A stretch of DNA of 64,000 nt, from the NCBI GenBank assembly GCA_026874595.1, contig CM049308.1, positions 96,956,624-97,020,623 of the forward strand, read 5' to 3'. A model generated the notes under the pieces. It made no database searches. It was given only the letters and a program-made list of their open reading frames with translations, and was not told the DNA's origin. This DNA comes from Sipunculus nudus. Lineage: Eukaryota; Annelida; Sipuncula; Golfingiida; Sipunculidae. How positions within the stretch are numbered: position 1 is the stretch's first letter; every line of letters begins with the position of its first letter. Positions 52,115 through 64,000 of the stretch are shown in pieces. The translations under genes were made by a program, and so were the position numbers.

Positions 52115-54654
52115 ACTGTGATAACATATCTGTCAGGCCTCACTTTGATAACATTTCCGTCAGGCCTTCCTTTGATAACATATCTGTCAGGCCTCCCTTT
52201 GATAACATATCTGTCAGGCCTCCCTTTGAATAACATATCTATCAAGCCTTCCTTTAATAACATATCTGTTAGGCCTTCGTTTGATAACATATCTGTCAGG
52301 GCTTCCTGTGATAACATATCTGTCAGGCCTCCCTTTGAATAACATATCTGTCAGACCTCCCTTTGAATAACATATCTGTCAGACCTTCCTTTGATAACAT
52401 ATCTGTCAGACCTTCCTCTGATAATATATCTGTCAAACCTTACTCTGATAACATATCTGTCAGACCTTCCTTTGATAACATATCTGTCAGGCCTTCCTTT
52501 GATAACATATCTGTCAGCCCTTCCTCTGATAACATATCTGTCAGGGTTCCTTTGATATCATATCTGTCAGACCTTCTTCTGATAACATATCTGTCAGACC
52601 TTCCTTTGATAAAATATCTGTCAGGCCTTCCTTTGATAACATATCTGTCAGACCTTCCTCTGATAACATATCTGTCAGGGTTTCTTAGATATCATATATG
52701 TCAAACCTTACTCTGATAACATATCTGTCAGACCTTCCTCTGATAACATATCTGTCAGACCTTCCTTTAATAACATATCTGTCAGGCCTTCGTTTGATAA
52801 CATATCTGTCAGGGCTTCCTGTGATAACATATCTGTCAGGCCTTCCTTTGAATAACATATCTGTCAGACCTCCCTTTGAATAAACTATCTGTCAGACCTT
52901 CCTTTGATAACATACCTGTCAGACCTTCCTCTGATAATATATCTGTCAGACCTTCCTCTGATAACATATCTGTCAGGCCTTCCTTTGATAACATATCTGT
53001 CAGACCTTCCTCTTATAACATATCTGTCAGACCTTCCTCTGATAACATATCTGTCAGACCTTCCTTTGATAACATATCTGTCAGACCTTCCTCTGATAAC
53101 ATATCTGTCAGACCTTCCTTTGATAACATATCTGTCAGACCTTCCTTTGATAACATATCTGTCAGGCCTTCCTTTGATAACATATCTGTCAGGCCTTCCT
53201 TTGATAACATATCTGTCAGGCCTTCCTTTGATAACATATCTGTCAGGCCTTCCTGTGATAACATATCTGTCAGACCTTCCTCTGATAACATAGCTGTCAG
53301 ACCTTCCTCTGATAACATATCTGTCAGACCTTCCTTTGATAACATATCTGTCAGACCTTCCTTTGATAACATATCTGTCAGGCCTTCCTTTGATATCATA
53401 TCTGTCAGGCCTTCTTCTGATAAAATATCTGTCAGACCTTCCTGTGATAACATATCTGTCAGACCTAACTCTGATAACATATCTGTCAGGGTTTCTTTGA
53501 TATCATATCTGTCAAACCTTCCTCTGATAACATATCTGTCAGACCTTCCTCTGATAACATATCTGTCAGACCTTCCTCTGATAATATATCTATCAGACCT
53601 TCCTCTGAAAACATATCTGTCAGACCTTCCTTTGATAACATATCTGTCAGGCCTTCCTGTGATAACATATCTGTCAGGCTTCCTGTGATAACATATCTGT
53701 CAGGCTTCCTTTGATAACATATCTGTCAGGGCTTCCTGTGATAACATATATGTCAGACCTTCCTCTGATAACATATCTGTCAGACCTTCCTTTGATAACA
53801 TATCTCTCAGACCTTCCTCTGATAACATATCTATCAGACCATCCTTTGATAACATATCTGTTAGCCCTTCCTTTGATTACATATCTGTCAGGCCTTACTC
53901 TGATAACATATCTGTCAGACCTTCCTCTGATAACATATCTGTCAGGCCTTCCTTTGATAACATATCTGTCAGACCTTCCTTTGATAACATATCTGTCAGA
54001 CCTTCCTCTCATAACATATATGTCAGACCTTCCTTTGATAACATATCTGTCAGACCTTCCTCTGATAACATATCTATCAGACCATCCTTTGATAACATAT
54101 CTGTTAGCCCTTCCTTTGATATCATATCTGTCAGGCCTTACTCTGATAACATATCTGTCAGACCTTCCTCTGATAACATATCTGTCAGGGTTCCTTATGA
54201 ATCATACCTGTCAGACCTTCCTCTGATAACATATCTGTCAGACCTTCCTCTGATAACGTAACTGTCAGACCTTCCTTTGATAACATATCTGTCAGATCTT
54301 CCTTTGATAACATATCTGTCAGACCTTCCTCTGATAACATATCTGTCAGACCTTCCTCTGATAACATATCTGTCAGGCCTTCCTTTGATAACATATCTGT
54401 CAGGGCTTCCTGTGATAACATATCTGTCAGGGCTTTCTGTGATAACATATCTGTCAGACCTTCCTTTGATAACAAATACTGTCAGACCATCCTTTGATAA
54501 CATATCTGTCAGGCCTTCCTCTGATAACATATCTGTCAGGGCTTCCTGTGATAATATATCTGTGAGGCCTCCCTTTGAATAACATATCTGTCAGACTTCC
54601 CTTTGATAACATATCTGTCAGACCTTCCTCTGATAACATATCTGTCAGACCTTC
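52115..54654 (+). repeat. Mosaic satellite segment
   Basis: The segment opens with an abrupt switch near 52,115 (CCTTACTGTG, a fusion of CCTTACTCTG and CCTGTG types). It then follows the order seen at 4.7-5.4 kb, the 543-bp family starting at 52,678, a run of plain CCTTTG/CCTCTG units (about 52.95-53.25 kb), and finally the series that leads into the TATGAATCATACC landmark at 54.2 kb. Confidence 0.72.
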
Positions 54655-57176
54655 CTCTGATAACATATCTGTCAGGCCTTCCTTTGATAACATATCTGTC
54701 AGGGCTTCCTGTGATAACATATCTGTCAGGGCTTTCTGTGATAACATATCTGTCAGACCTTCCTTTGATAACAAATACTGTCAGACCATCCTTTGATAAC
54801 ATATCTGTCAGGCCTTCCTCTGATAACATATCTGTCAGGGCTTCCTGTGATAATATATCTGTGAGGCCTCCCTTTGATAACATATCTGTCAGACTTCCCT
54901 TTGAATAACATATCTGTCAGACCTTCACTTGAAAACATATCTGTCAGACCTTCCTTTGATAACATATCTGTCAGACCTTCCTCTGATAACATATCTGTCA
55001 GACCTTCATCTGATAACATATCTGTCAGACCTTCCTCTGATAACATATCTGTCAGGCCTTCCTGTGATAACATATCTGTCAGGCCTTTCTTTGATGACAT
55101 ATCTGTTAGCCCTTCCTTTGATAACATATCTGTCAGGCCTTCCTCTGATAACATATCTGTCAGACCTTCCTCTGATAACATATCTGTCAGACCTTCCTTT
55201 GATAACATATCTGTCAGACCTTCCTTTGATAACATATCTGTCAGGCCTTCCTTTGATAACATATCTGTCAGGCCTTCCTGTGATAACATATCTGTCAGGC
55301 TTCCTGTGATAACATATCTGTCAGGCTTCCTTTGATAACATATCTGTCAGGGCTTCCTGTGATAACATATATGTCAGACCTTCCTCTGATAACATATCTG
55401 TCAGACCTTCCTTTGATAACATATCTCTCAGACCTTCCTCTGATAACATATCTATCAGACCATCCTTTGATAACATATCTGTTAGCCCTTCCTTTGATTA
55501 CATATCTGTCAGGCCTTACTCTGATAACATATCTGTCAGACCTTCCTCTGATAACATATCTGTCAGGCCTTCCTTTGATAACATATCTGTCAGACCTTCC
55601 TTTGATAACATATCTGTCAGACCTTCCTCTCATAACATATATGTCAGACCTTCCTTTGATAACATATCTGTCAGACCTTCCTCTGATAACATATCTATCA
55701 GACCATCCTTTGATAACTTATCTGTTAGCCCTTCCTTTGATTACATATCTGTCAGGCCTTACTCTGATAACATATCTGTCAGACCTTCCTCTGATAACAT
55801 ATCTGTCAGGGTTCCTTATGAATCATACCTGTCAGACCTTCCTCTGATAACATATCTGTCAGACCTTCCTCTGATAACGTAACTGTCAGACCTTCCTTTG
55901 ATAACATATCTGTCAGATCTTCCTTTGATAACATATCTGTCAGACCTTCCTCTGATAACATATCTGTGAGACCTTCCTCTGATAACATATCTGTCAGGCC
56001 TTCCTTTGATAACATATCTGTCAGGGCTTCCTGTGATAACATATCTGTCAGGGCTTTCTGTGATAACATATCTGTCAGGCCTTCCTTTGATAACAAATAC
56101 TGTCAGACCATCCTTTGATAACATATCTGTCAGGCCTTCCTCTGATAACATATCTGTCAGGGCTTCCTGTGATAATATATCTGTGAGGCCTCCCTTTGAA
56201 TAACATATCTGTCAGACTTCCCTTTGATAACATATCTGTCAGACCTTCCTCTGATAACATATCTGTCAGACCTTCCTCTGATAACATATCTGTCAGGCCT
56301 TCCTTTGATAACATATCTGTCAGGGCTTCCTGTGATAACATATCTGTCAGGGCTTTCTGTGATAACATATCTGTCAGACCTTCCTTTGATAACAAATACT
56401 GTTAGACCATCCTTTGATAACATATCTGTCAGGCCTTCCTCTGATAACATATCTGTCAGGGCTTCCTGTGATAATATATCTGTGAGGCCTCCCTTTGATA
56501 ACATATCTGTCAGACTTCCCTTTGAATAACATATCTGTCAGACCTTCACTTGAAAACATATCTGTCAGACCTTCCTTTGATAACATATCTGTCAGACTTT
56601 CCTCTGATAACATATATGTCAGGCCTTCCTGTGATAACATATCTGTCAGGCCTTTCTTTGATAACATATCTGTTAGCCCTTCCTTTGATAACATATCTGT
56701 CAGGCCTTCGTTTGATAACATATCTGTCACGGCTTCTTGTGATAACATATCTGTCAGGCCTTCCTTTGAATAACATATCTGTCAGACCTCCCTTTGAATA
56801 AACTATCTGTCAGACCTTCCTTTGATAACATACCTGTCAGACCTTCCTCTGATAATATATCTGTCAGACCTTCCTGTGATAACATATCTGTCAGGCCTTC
56901 CTGTGATAACATATCTGTCAGGCCTCCCATTGAATAACATATCTGTCAGACCTCCCTTTGAATAACATATCTGTCAGACCTTCCTTTGATAACATATCTG
57001 TCAGACCTTCCTCTGATAACATATCTGTCAGACCTTCCTTTGATAACATATCTGTCAGACCTTCCTTTGATAACATATCTGTCAGGCCTTCCTTTCATAA
57101 CATATCTGTCAGGCCTTCCTGTGATAACATATCTGTCAGACCTTCCTCTGATAACATAGCTGTCAGACCTTCCTCT

Positions 57177-57205
57177 GATAACATATCTGTCAGACCTTCC
57201 TTTTT
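57177..57205 (+). repeat. 29-bp monomer with T5 tail
   Basis: The tail ends CCTTTTT, two bases longer than usual, making this the longest unit seen. An identical unit lies at 62,016-62,044 in the second copy of the 4,839-bp duplication and nowhere else in the window. Confidence 0.88.
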
Positions 57206-59310
57206 GATAACATATCTGTCAGACCTTCCTTTGATAACATATCTGTCAGGCCTTCCTTTGATAACATATCTGTCAGGCCTTCCTCTGATAAAATATCTGT
57301 CAGACCTTCCTCTGATAACATATCTGTCAGACCTTCCTCTGATAACATATCTGTCAGACCTTCCTCTGATAATATATCTGTCAGACCTTCCTCTGAAAAC
57401 ATATCTGTCAGACCTTCCTTTGATAACATATCTGTCAGGCCTTCCTGTGATAACATATCTGTCAGGCTTCCTGTGATAACATATCTGTCAGGCTTCCTTT
57501 GATAACATATCTGTCAGGGCTTCCTGTGATAACATATATGTCAGACCTTCCTCTGATAACATATCTGTCAGACCTTCCTTTGATAACATATCTGTTAGCC
57601 CTTCCTTTGATTACATATCTGTCAGGCCGTACTCTGATAACATATCTGTCAGACCTTCCTCTGATAACATATCTGTCAGGCCTTCCTTTGATAACATATC
57701 TGTCAGACCTTCCTTTGATAACATATCTGTCAGACCTTCCTCTCATAACATATATGTCAGACCTTCCTTTGATAACATATCTGTCAGACCTTCCTCTGAT
57801 AACATATCTATCAGACCATCCTTTGATAACATATCTGTTAGCCCTTCCTTTGGTTACATATCTGTCAGGCCTTACTCTGATAACATATCTGTCAGACCTT
57901 CCTCTGATAACATATCTGTCAGGGTTCCTTATGAATCATACCTGTCAGACCTTCCTCTGATAACATATCTGTCAGACCTTCCTCTGATAACGTATCTGTC
58001 AGACCTTCCTTTGATAACATATCTGTCAGATCTTCCTTTGATAACATATCTGTCAGACCTTCCTCTGATAACATATCTGTCAGACCTTCCTCTGATAACA
58101 TATCTGTCAGGCCTTCCTTTGATAACATATCTGTCAGGGCTTCCTGTGATAACATATCTGTCAGGGCTTTCTGTGATAACATATCTGTCAGACCTTCCTT
58201 TGATAACATATCTGTCAGACTTCCCTTTGATAACATATCTGTCAGACCTTCCTCTGATAACATATCTGTCAGACCTTCCTCTGATAACATATCTGTCAGG
58301 CCTTCCTTTGATAACATATCTGTCAGGGCTTCCTGTGATAACATATCTGTCAGGGCTTTCTGTGATAACATATCTGTCAGACCTTCCTTTGATAACAAAT
58401 ACTGTCAGACCATCCTTTGATAACATATCTGTCAGGCCTTCCTCTGATAACATATCTGTCAGGGCTTCCTGTGATAATATATCTGTGAGGCCTCCCTTTG
58501 AATAACATATCTGTCAGACTTCCCTTTGAATAACATATCTGTCAGACCTTCACTTGAAAACATATCTGTCAGACCTTCCTTTGATAACATATCTGTCAGA
58601 CCTTCCTCTGATAACATATCTGTCAGACCTTCATCTGATAACATATCTGTCAGACCTTACTCTGATAACATATCTGTCAGGCCTTCCTGTGATAACATAT
58701 CTGTCGGGCCTTTCTTTGATAACATATCTGTTAGCCCTTCCTTTGATAACATATCTGTCAGGCCTTCCTCTGATAACATATCTGTCAGGCCTTCCTCTGA
58801 TAACATATCTGTTAGACCTTCCTTTGATAACATATCTGTCAGGCCTCTCTTGATAACGTATCTGTCAGACCTTCCTCTGATAATATATCTGTCAGACCTC
58901 CCTTTGATAACATATCTGTCAGACCTTCCTTTGATAACATATCTGTCAGATCTTCCTTTGATAACATATCTGTCAGGCCTTCCTTTGATAACATATTTGT
59001 CAGGCCTTCCTTTGATAACATATCTGTCAGGGCTTCCTTTGATAACATATCTGTCAGACCTTCCTTTGAGAACATATCTGTCAGGCCTTCCTTCGATATC
59101 ATATCTGTCAGACCTTCCTTTGATAATATATCTGTCAGACCTTCCTTTGATAACATATCTGTCAGGGCTTCCTTTGATAACATATCTGTCAGACCTTCCT
59201 TTGAGAACATATCTGTCAGGCCTTCCTTCGATATCATATCTGTCATACCTTCCTCTGATAACATATCTGTCAGGCCTTCCTTTGATAACATATCTGTCAG
59301 CCCTTACTTT

Positions 59311-59335
59311 GATAACATATGTCAGGCCTTCTTCT
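59311..59335 (+). repeat. 25-bp monomer with CT deletion in the core
   Basis: The core reads GATAACATATGTCAG where the usual form is GATAACATATCTGTCAG. The equivalent position of the second 4,839-bp copy would lie at about 64,150, outside the window, so I cannot tell whether it is shared. Confidence 0.82.
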
Positions 59336-62300
59336 GATAGTATATCTGTCAGGCCTTCCTCTGATAACATATCTGTCAGACCTTCCTCTGATAACATATC
59401 TGTCAGGGCATCCTTTGATATCTTATCTGTCAGACCTTCCTCTGATAACATATCTGTCAGACCTTTCTCTGATAACATATCTGTCAGGCCTTCCTCTGAT
59501 AACATATCTGTCAGGCCTTCCTTTGATAACATATCTGTCAGGGCTTCCTGTGATAACATATCTGTCAGGGCTTTCTGTGATAACATATCTGTCAGACCTT
59601 CCTTTGATAACAAATACTGTCAGACCATCCTTTGATAACATATCTGTCAGGCCTTCCTCTGATAACATATCTGTCAGGGCTTCCTGTGATAATATATCTG
59701 TGAGGCCTCCCTTTGATAACATATCTGTCAGACTTCCCTTTGAATAACATATCTGTCAGACCTTCACTTGAAAACATATCTGTCAGACCTTCCTTTGATA
59801 ACATATCTGTCAGACCTTCCTCTGATAACATATCTGTCAGACCTTCATCTGATAACATATCTGTCAGACCTTCCTCTGATAACATATCTGTCAGGCCTTC
59901 CTGTGATAACATATCTGTCAGGCCTTTCTTTGATGACATATCTGTTAGCCCTTCCTTTGATAACATATCTGTCAGGCCTTCCTCTGATAACATATCTGTC
60001 AGACCTTCCTCTGATAACATATCTGTCAGACCTTCCTTTGATAACATATCTGTCAGACCTTCCTTTGATAACATATCTGTCAGGCCTTCCTTTGATAACA
60101 TATCTGTCAGGCCTTCCTGTGATAACATATCTGTCAGGCTTCCTGTGATAACATATCTGTCAGGCTTCCTTTGATAACATATCTGTCAGGGCTTCCTGTG
60201 ATAACATATATGTCAGACCTTCCTCTGATAACATATCTGTCAGACCTTCCTTTGATAACATATCTCTCAGACCTTCCTCTGATAACATATCTATCAGACC
60301 ATCCTTTGATAACATATCTGTTAGCCCTTCCTTTGATTACATATCTGTCAGGCCTTACTCTGATAACATATCTGTCAGACCTTCCTCTGATAACATATCT
60401 GTCAGGCCTTCCTTTGATAACATATCTGTCAGACCTTCCTTTGATAACATATCTGTCAGACCTTCCTCTCATAACATATATGTCAGACCTTCCTTTGATA
60501 ACATATCTGTCAGACCTTCCTCTGATAACATATCTATCAGACCATCCTTTGATAACTTATCTGTTAGCCCTTCCTTTGATTACATATCTGTCAGGCCTTA
60601 CTCTGATAACATATCTGTCAGACCTTCCTCTGATAACATATCTGTCAGGGTTCCTTATGAATCATACCTGTCAGACCTTCCTCTGATAACATATCTGTCA
60701 GACCTTCCTCTGATAACGTAACTGTCAGACCTTCCTTTGATAACATATCTGTCAGATCTTCCTTTGATAACATATCTGTCAGACCTTCCTCTGATAACAT
60801 ATCTGTGAGACCTTCCTCTGATAACATATCTGTCAGGCCTTCCTTTGATAACATATCTGTCAGGGCTTCCTGTGATAACATATCTGTCAGGGCTTTCTGT
60901 GATAACATATCTGTCAGGCCTTCCTTTGATAACAAATACTGTCAGACCATCCTTTGATAACATATCTGTCAGGCCTTCCTCTGATAACATATCTGTCAGG
61001 GCTTCCTGTGATAATATATCTGTGAGGCCTCCCTTTGAATAACATATCTGTCAGACTTCCCTTTGATAACATATCTGTCAGACCTTCCTCTGATAACATA
61101 TCTGTCAGACCTTCCTCTGATAACATATCTGTCAGGCCTTCCTTTGATAACATATCTGTCAGGGCTTCCTGTAATAACATATCTGTCAGGGCTTTCTGTG
61201 ATAACATATCTGTCAGACCTTCCTTTGATAACAAATACTGTTAGACCATCCTTTGATAACATATCTGTCAGGCCTTCCTCTGATAACATATCTGTCAGGG
61301 CTTCCTGTGATAATATATCTGTGAGGCCTCCCTTTGATAACATATCTGTCAGACTTCCCTTTGAATAACATATCTGTCAGACCTTCACTTGAAAACATAT
61401 CTGTCAGACCTTCCTTTGATAACATATCTGTCAGACTTTCCTCTGATAACATATATGTCAGGCCTTCCTGTGATAACATATCTGTCAGGCCTTTCTTTGA
61501 TAACATATCTGTTAGCCCTTCCTTTGATAACATATCTGTCAGGCCTTCGTTTGATAACATATCTGTCACGGCTTCTTGTGATAACATATCTGTCAGGCCT
61601 TCCTTTGAATAACATATCTGTCAGACCTCCCTTTGAATAAACTATCTGTCAGACCTTCCTTTGATAACATACCTGTCAGACCTTCCTCTGATAATATATC
61701 TGTCAGACCTTCCTGTGATAACATATCTGTCAGGCCTTCCTGTGATAACATATCTGTCAGGCCTCCCATTGAATAACATATCTGTCAGACCTCCCTTTGA
61801 ATAACATATCTGTCAGACCTTCCTTTGATAACATATCTGTCAGACCTTCCTCTGATAACATATCTGTCAGACCTTCCTTTGATAACATATCTGTCAGACC
61901 TTCCTTTGATAACATATCTGTCAGGCCTTCCTTTCATAACATATCTGTCAGGCCTTCCTGTGATAACATATCTGTCAGACCTTCCTCTGATAACATAGCT
62001 GTCAGACCTTCCTCTGATAACATATCTGTCAGACCTTCCTTTTTGATAACATATCTGTCAGACCTTCCTTTGATAACATATCTGTCAGGCCTTCCTTTGA
62101 TAACATATCTGTCAGGCCTTCCTCTGATAAAATATCTGTCAGACCTTCCTCTGATAACATATCTGTCAGACCTTCCTCTGATAACATATCTGTCAGACCT
62201 TCCTCTGATAATATATCTGTCAGACCTTCCTCTGAAAACATATCTGTCAGACCTTCCTTTGATAACATATCTGTCAGGCCTTCCTGTGATAACATATCTG

Positions 62301-64000
62301 TCAGGCTTCCTGTGATAACATATCTGTCAGGCTTCCTTTGATAACATATCTGTCAGGGCTTCCTGTGATAACATATATGTCAGACCTTCCTCTGATAACA
62401 TATCTGTCAGACCTTCCTTTGATAACATATCTGTTAGCCCTTCCTTTGATTACATATCTGTCAGGCCGTACTCTGATAACATATCTGTCAGACCTTCCTC
62501 TGATAACATATCTGTCAGGCCTTCCTTTGATAACATATCTGTCAGACCTTCCTTTGATAACATATCTGTCAGACCTTCCTCTCATAACATATATGTCAGA
62601 CCTTCCTTTGATAACATATCTGTCAGACCTTCCTCTGATAACATATCTATCAGACCATCCTTTGATAACATATCTGTTAGCCCTTCCTTTGGTTACATAT
62701 CTGTCAGGCCTTACTCTGATAACATATCTGTCAGACCTTCCTCTGATAACATATCTGTCAGGGTTCCTTATGAATCATACCTGTCAGACCTTCCTCTGAT
62801 AACATATCTGTCAGACCTTCCTCTGATAACGTATCTGTCAGACCTTCCTTTGATAACATATCTGTCAGATCTTCCTTTGATAACATATCTGTCAGACCTT
62901 CCTCTGATAACATATCTGTCAGACCTTCCTCTGATAACATATCTGTCAGGCCTTCCTTTGATAACATATCTGTCAGGGCTTCCTGTGATAACATATCTGT
63001 CAGGGCTTTCTGTGATAACATATCTGTCAGACCTTCCTTTGATAACATATCTGTCAGACTTCCCTTTGATAACATATCTGTCAGACCTTCCTCTGATAAC
63101 ATATCTGTCAGACCTTCCTCTGATAACATATCTGTCAGGCCTTCCTTTGATAACATATCTGTCAGGGCTTCCTGTGATAACATATCTGTCAGGGCTTTCT
63201 GTGATAACATATCTGTCAGACCTTCCTTTGATAACAAATACTGTCAGACCATCCTTTGATAACATATCTGTCAGGCCTTCCTCTGATAACATATCTGTCA
63301 GGGCTTCCTGTGATAATATATCTGTGAGGCCTCCCTTTGAATAACATATCTGTCAGACTTCCCTTTGAATAACATATCTGTCAGACCTTCACTTGAAAAC
63401 ATATCTGTCAGACCTTCCTTTGATAACATATCTGTCAGACCTTCCTCTGATAACATATCTGTCAGACCTTCATCTGATAACATATCTGTCAGACCTTACT
63501 CTGATAACATATCTGTCAGGCCTTCCTGTGATAACATATCTGTCGGGCCTTTCTTTGATAACATATCTGTTAGCCCTTCCTTTGATAACATATCTGTCAG
63601 GCCTTCCTCTGATAACATATCTGTCAGGCCTTCCTCTGATAACATATCTGTTAGACCTTCCTTTGATAACATATCTGTCAGGCCTCTCTTGATAACGTAT
63701 CTGTCAGACCTTCCTCTGATAATATATCTGTCAGACCTCCCTTTGATAACATATCTGTCAGACCTTCCTTTGATAACATATCTGTCAGATCTTCCTTTGA
63801 TAACATATCTGTCAGGCCTTCCTTTGATAACATATTTGTCAGGCCTTCCTTTGATAACATATCTGTCAGGGCTTCCTTTGATAACATATCTGTCAGACCT
63901 TCCTTTGAGAACATATCTGTCAGGCCTTCCTTCGATATCATATCTGTCAGACCTTCCTTTGATAATATATCTGTCAGACCTTCCTTTGATAACATATCTG

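Larger units (their letters stand above)
1..64000 (+). repeat. 27-bp satellite DNA array spanning the whole window
   Basis: Every stretch of the window is a tandem copy of one unit: a 17-bp core GATAACATATCTGTCAG plus a 10-bp tail ACCTTCCTTT. The core changes little. The tail is the variable half: A or G at position 18, CCTTCC replaced by CCTCCC, CCATCC, CCTTAC or CTTTCT, and an ending of TTT, TCT or TGT. All units read in the same direction; no inverted block and no unique DNA was seen. The array runs off both ends, so 64 kb is a minimum. A few units are 23, 25, 26, 28 or 29 bp long and shift the phase. There is no gene, RNA gene or mobile element inside it. Species and chromosomal location cannot be read from the sequence. 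Confidence 0.99.
54655..64000 (+). repeat. 4,839-bp tandem duplication, second copy cut by the window end
   Basis: Copy 1 is about 54,655-59,493 and copy 2 is about 59,494-64,000 (about 4.5 of 4.84 kb). Every landmark repeats at exactly 4,839 bp, including private oddities: the 29-bp CCTTTTT unit, ATACTGTTAGACC, CTGTGAGACC, GGTTACATATC and GTCACGGCTTCTTG. The single difference I saw is CCTGTGATAAC near 56,333 against CCTGTAATAAC near 61,172. Confidence 0.93.

Noticed and set aside
1-64000. CRISPR array (conserved 17-bp core with a variable 10-bp spacer-like tail)
   Set aside because: The period is 27 bp, too short for repeat plus spacer. The tails are a few related variants and not unique spacers. 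There is no leader or cas gene, and the array is far longer than any CRISPR locus.
1-64000. Telomeric or subtelomeric simple repeat
   Set aside because: No TTAGGG-, TTAGG- or TTTAGGG-type run is present, and the 27-bp unit is not a telomere motif. A subtelomeric position cannot be excluded but nothing here supports it.
1-64000. Centromere with CENP-B boxes
   Set aside because: I found no match to the TTCG-N4-A-N2-CGGG pattern of the CENP-B box, and CpG is nearly absent. HOR structure alone does not prove a centromere.

Overview
The whole window is one satellite DNA array. From base 1 to base 64,000 I found nothing except head-to-tail copies of a unit of about 27 bp. Its consensus is a 17-bp core, GATAACATATCTGTCAG, followed by a 10-bp tail, ACCTTCCTTT. 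In the tail A18 is often G, and the third base from the end (T25, T26 and T27 region) switches between T, C and G. That gives roughly 2,370 units. All lie in the same orientation, and neither edge of the array is in view. I see no credible protein gene, RNA gene, transposon, CRISPR array or promoter.

A single-family array this long with multi-kilobase higher-order structure points to a eukaryotic nuclear genome: pericentromeric, subtelomeric, sex-chromosome or other heterochromatin. The sequence does not identify the species or the chromosomal position. The unit is about 37% GC and its consensus contains no CpG.

The organisation has at least four levels. (1) The 27-bp monomer. (2) Variant monomers in a recurring order, including landmark units of 23, 25, 26, 28 and 29 bp that shift the phase. 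One landmark pair recurs 272 or 299 bp apart. (3) Blocks of about 1.7 kb, which alternate as 1,758 and 1,699 bp and form a 3,457-bp dimeric higher-order repeat (HOR) at about 26.3-39 kb. (4) Larger or younger duplications: 543 bp (5.2-6.3 kb), 187 bp (18.4-18.7 kb), 1,242 bp (38.6-41.1 kb), 1,967 bp (42.4-46.3 kb) and 4,839 bp (54.7 kb to the window end). The last two are virtually identical between copies.

Region by region: 0-15 kb is a mosaic of blocks repeated at offsets of 1,920, 2,292, about 8,000, 9,970 and 11,023 bp. 15-20.6 kb holds the longest phase-pure runs, and parts of it recur near 3.7-4.6 kb and 46-50 kb. 20.6-41 kb is the regular HOR domain. 41-54.6 kb combines the 1,967-bp tandem with dispersed copies of earlier blocks, and 54.7-64 kb is the 4,839-bp tandem.

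Many long open frames exist only because 27 is divisible by 3 and four of the six frames of the monomer lack a stop. I treat all of them as non-genic. Block boundaries are approximate (within about one or two monomers), because they come from reading landmarks by eye and not from an alignment.
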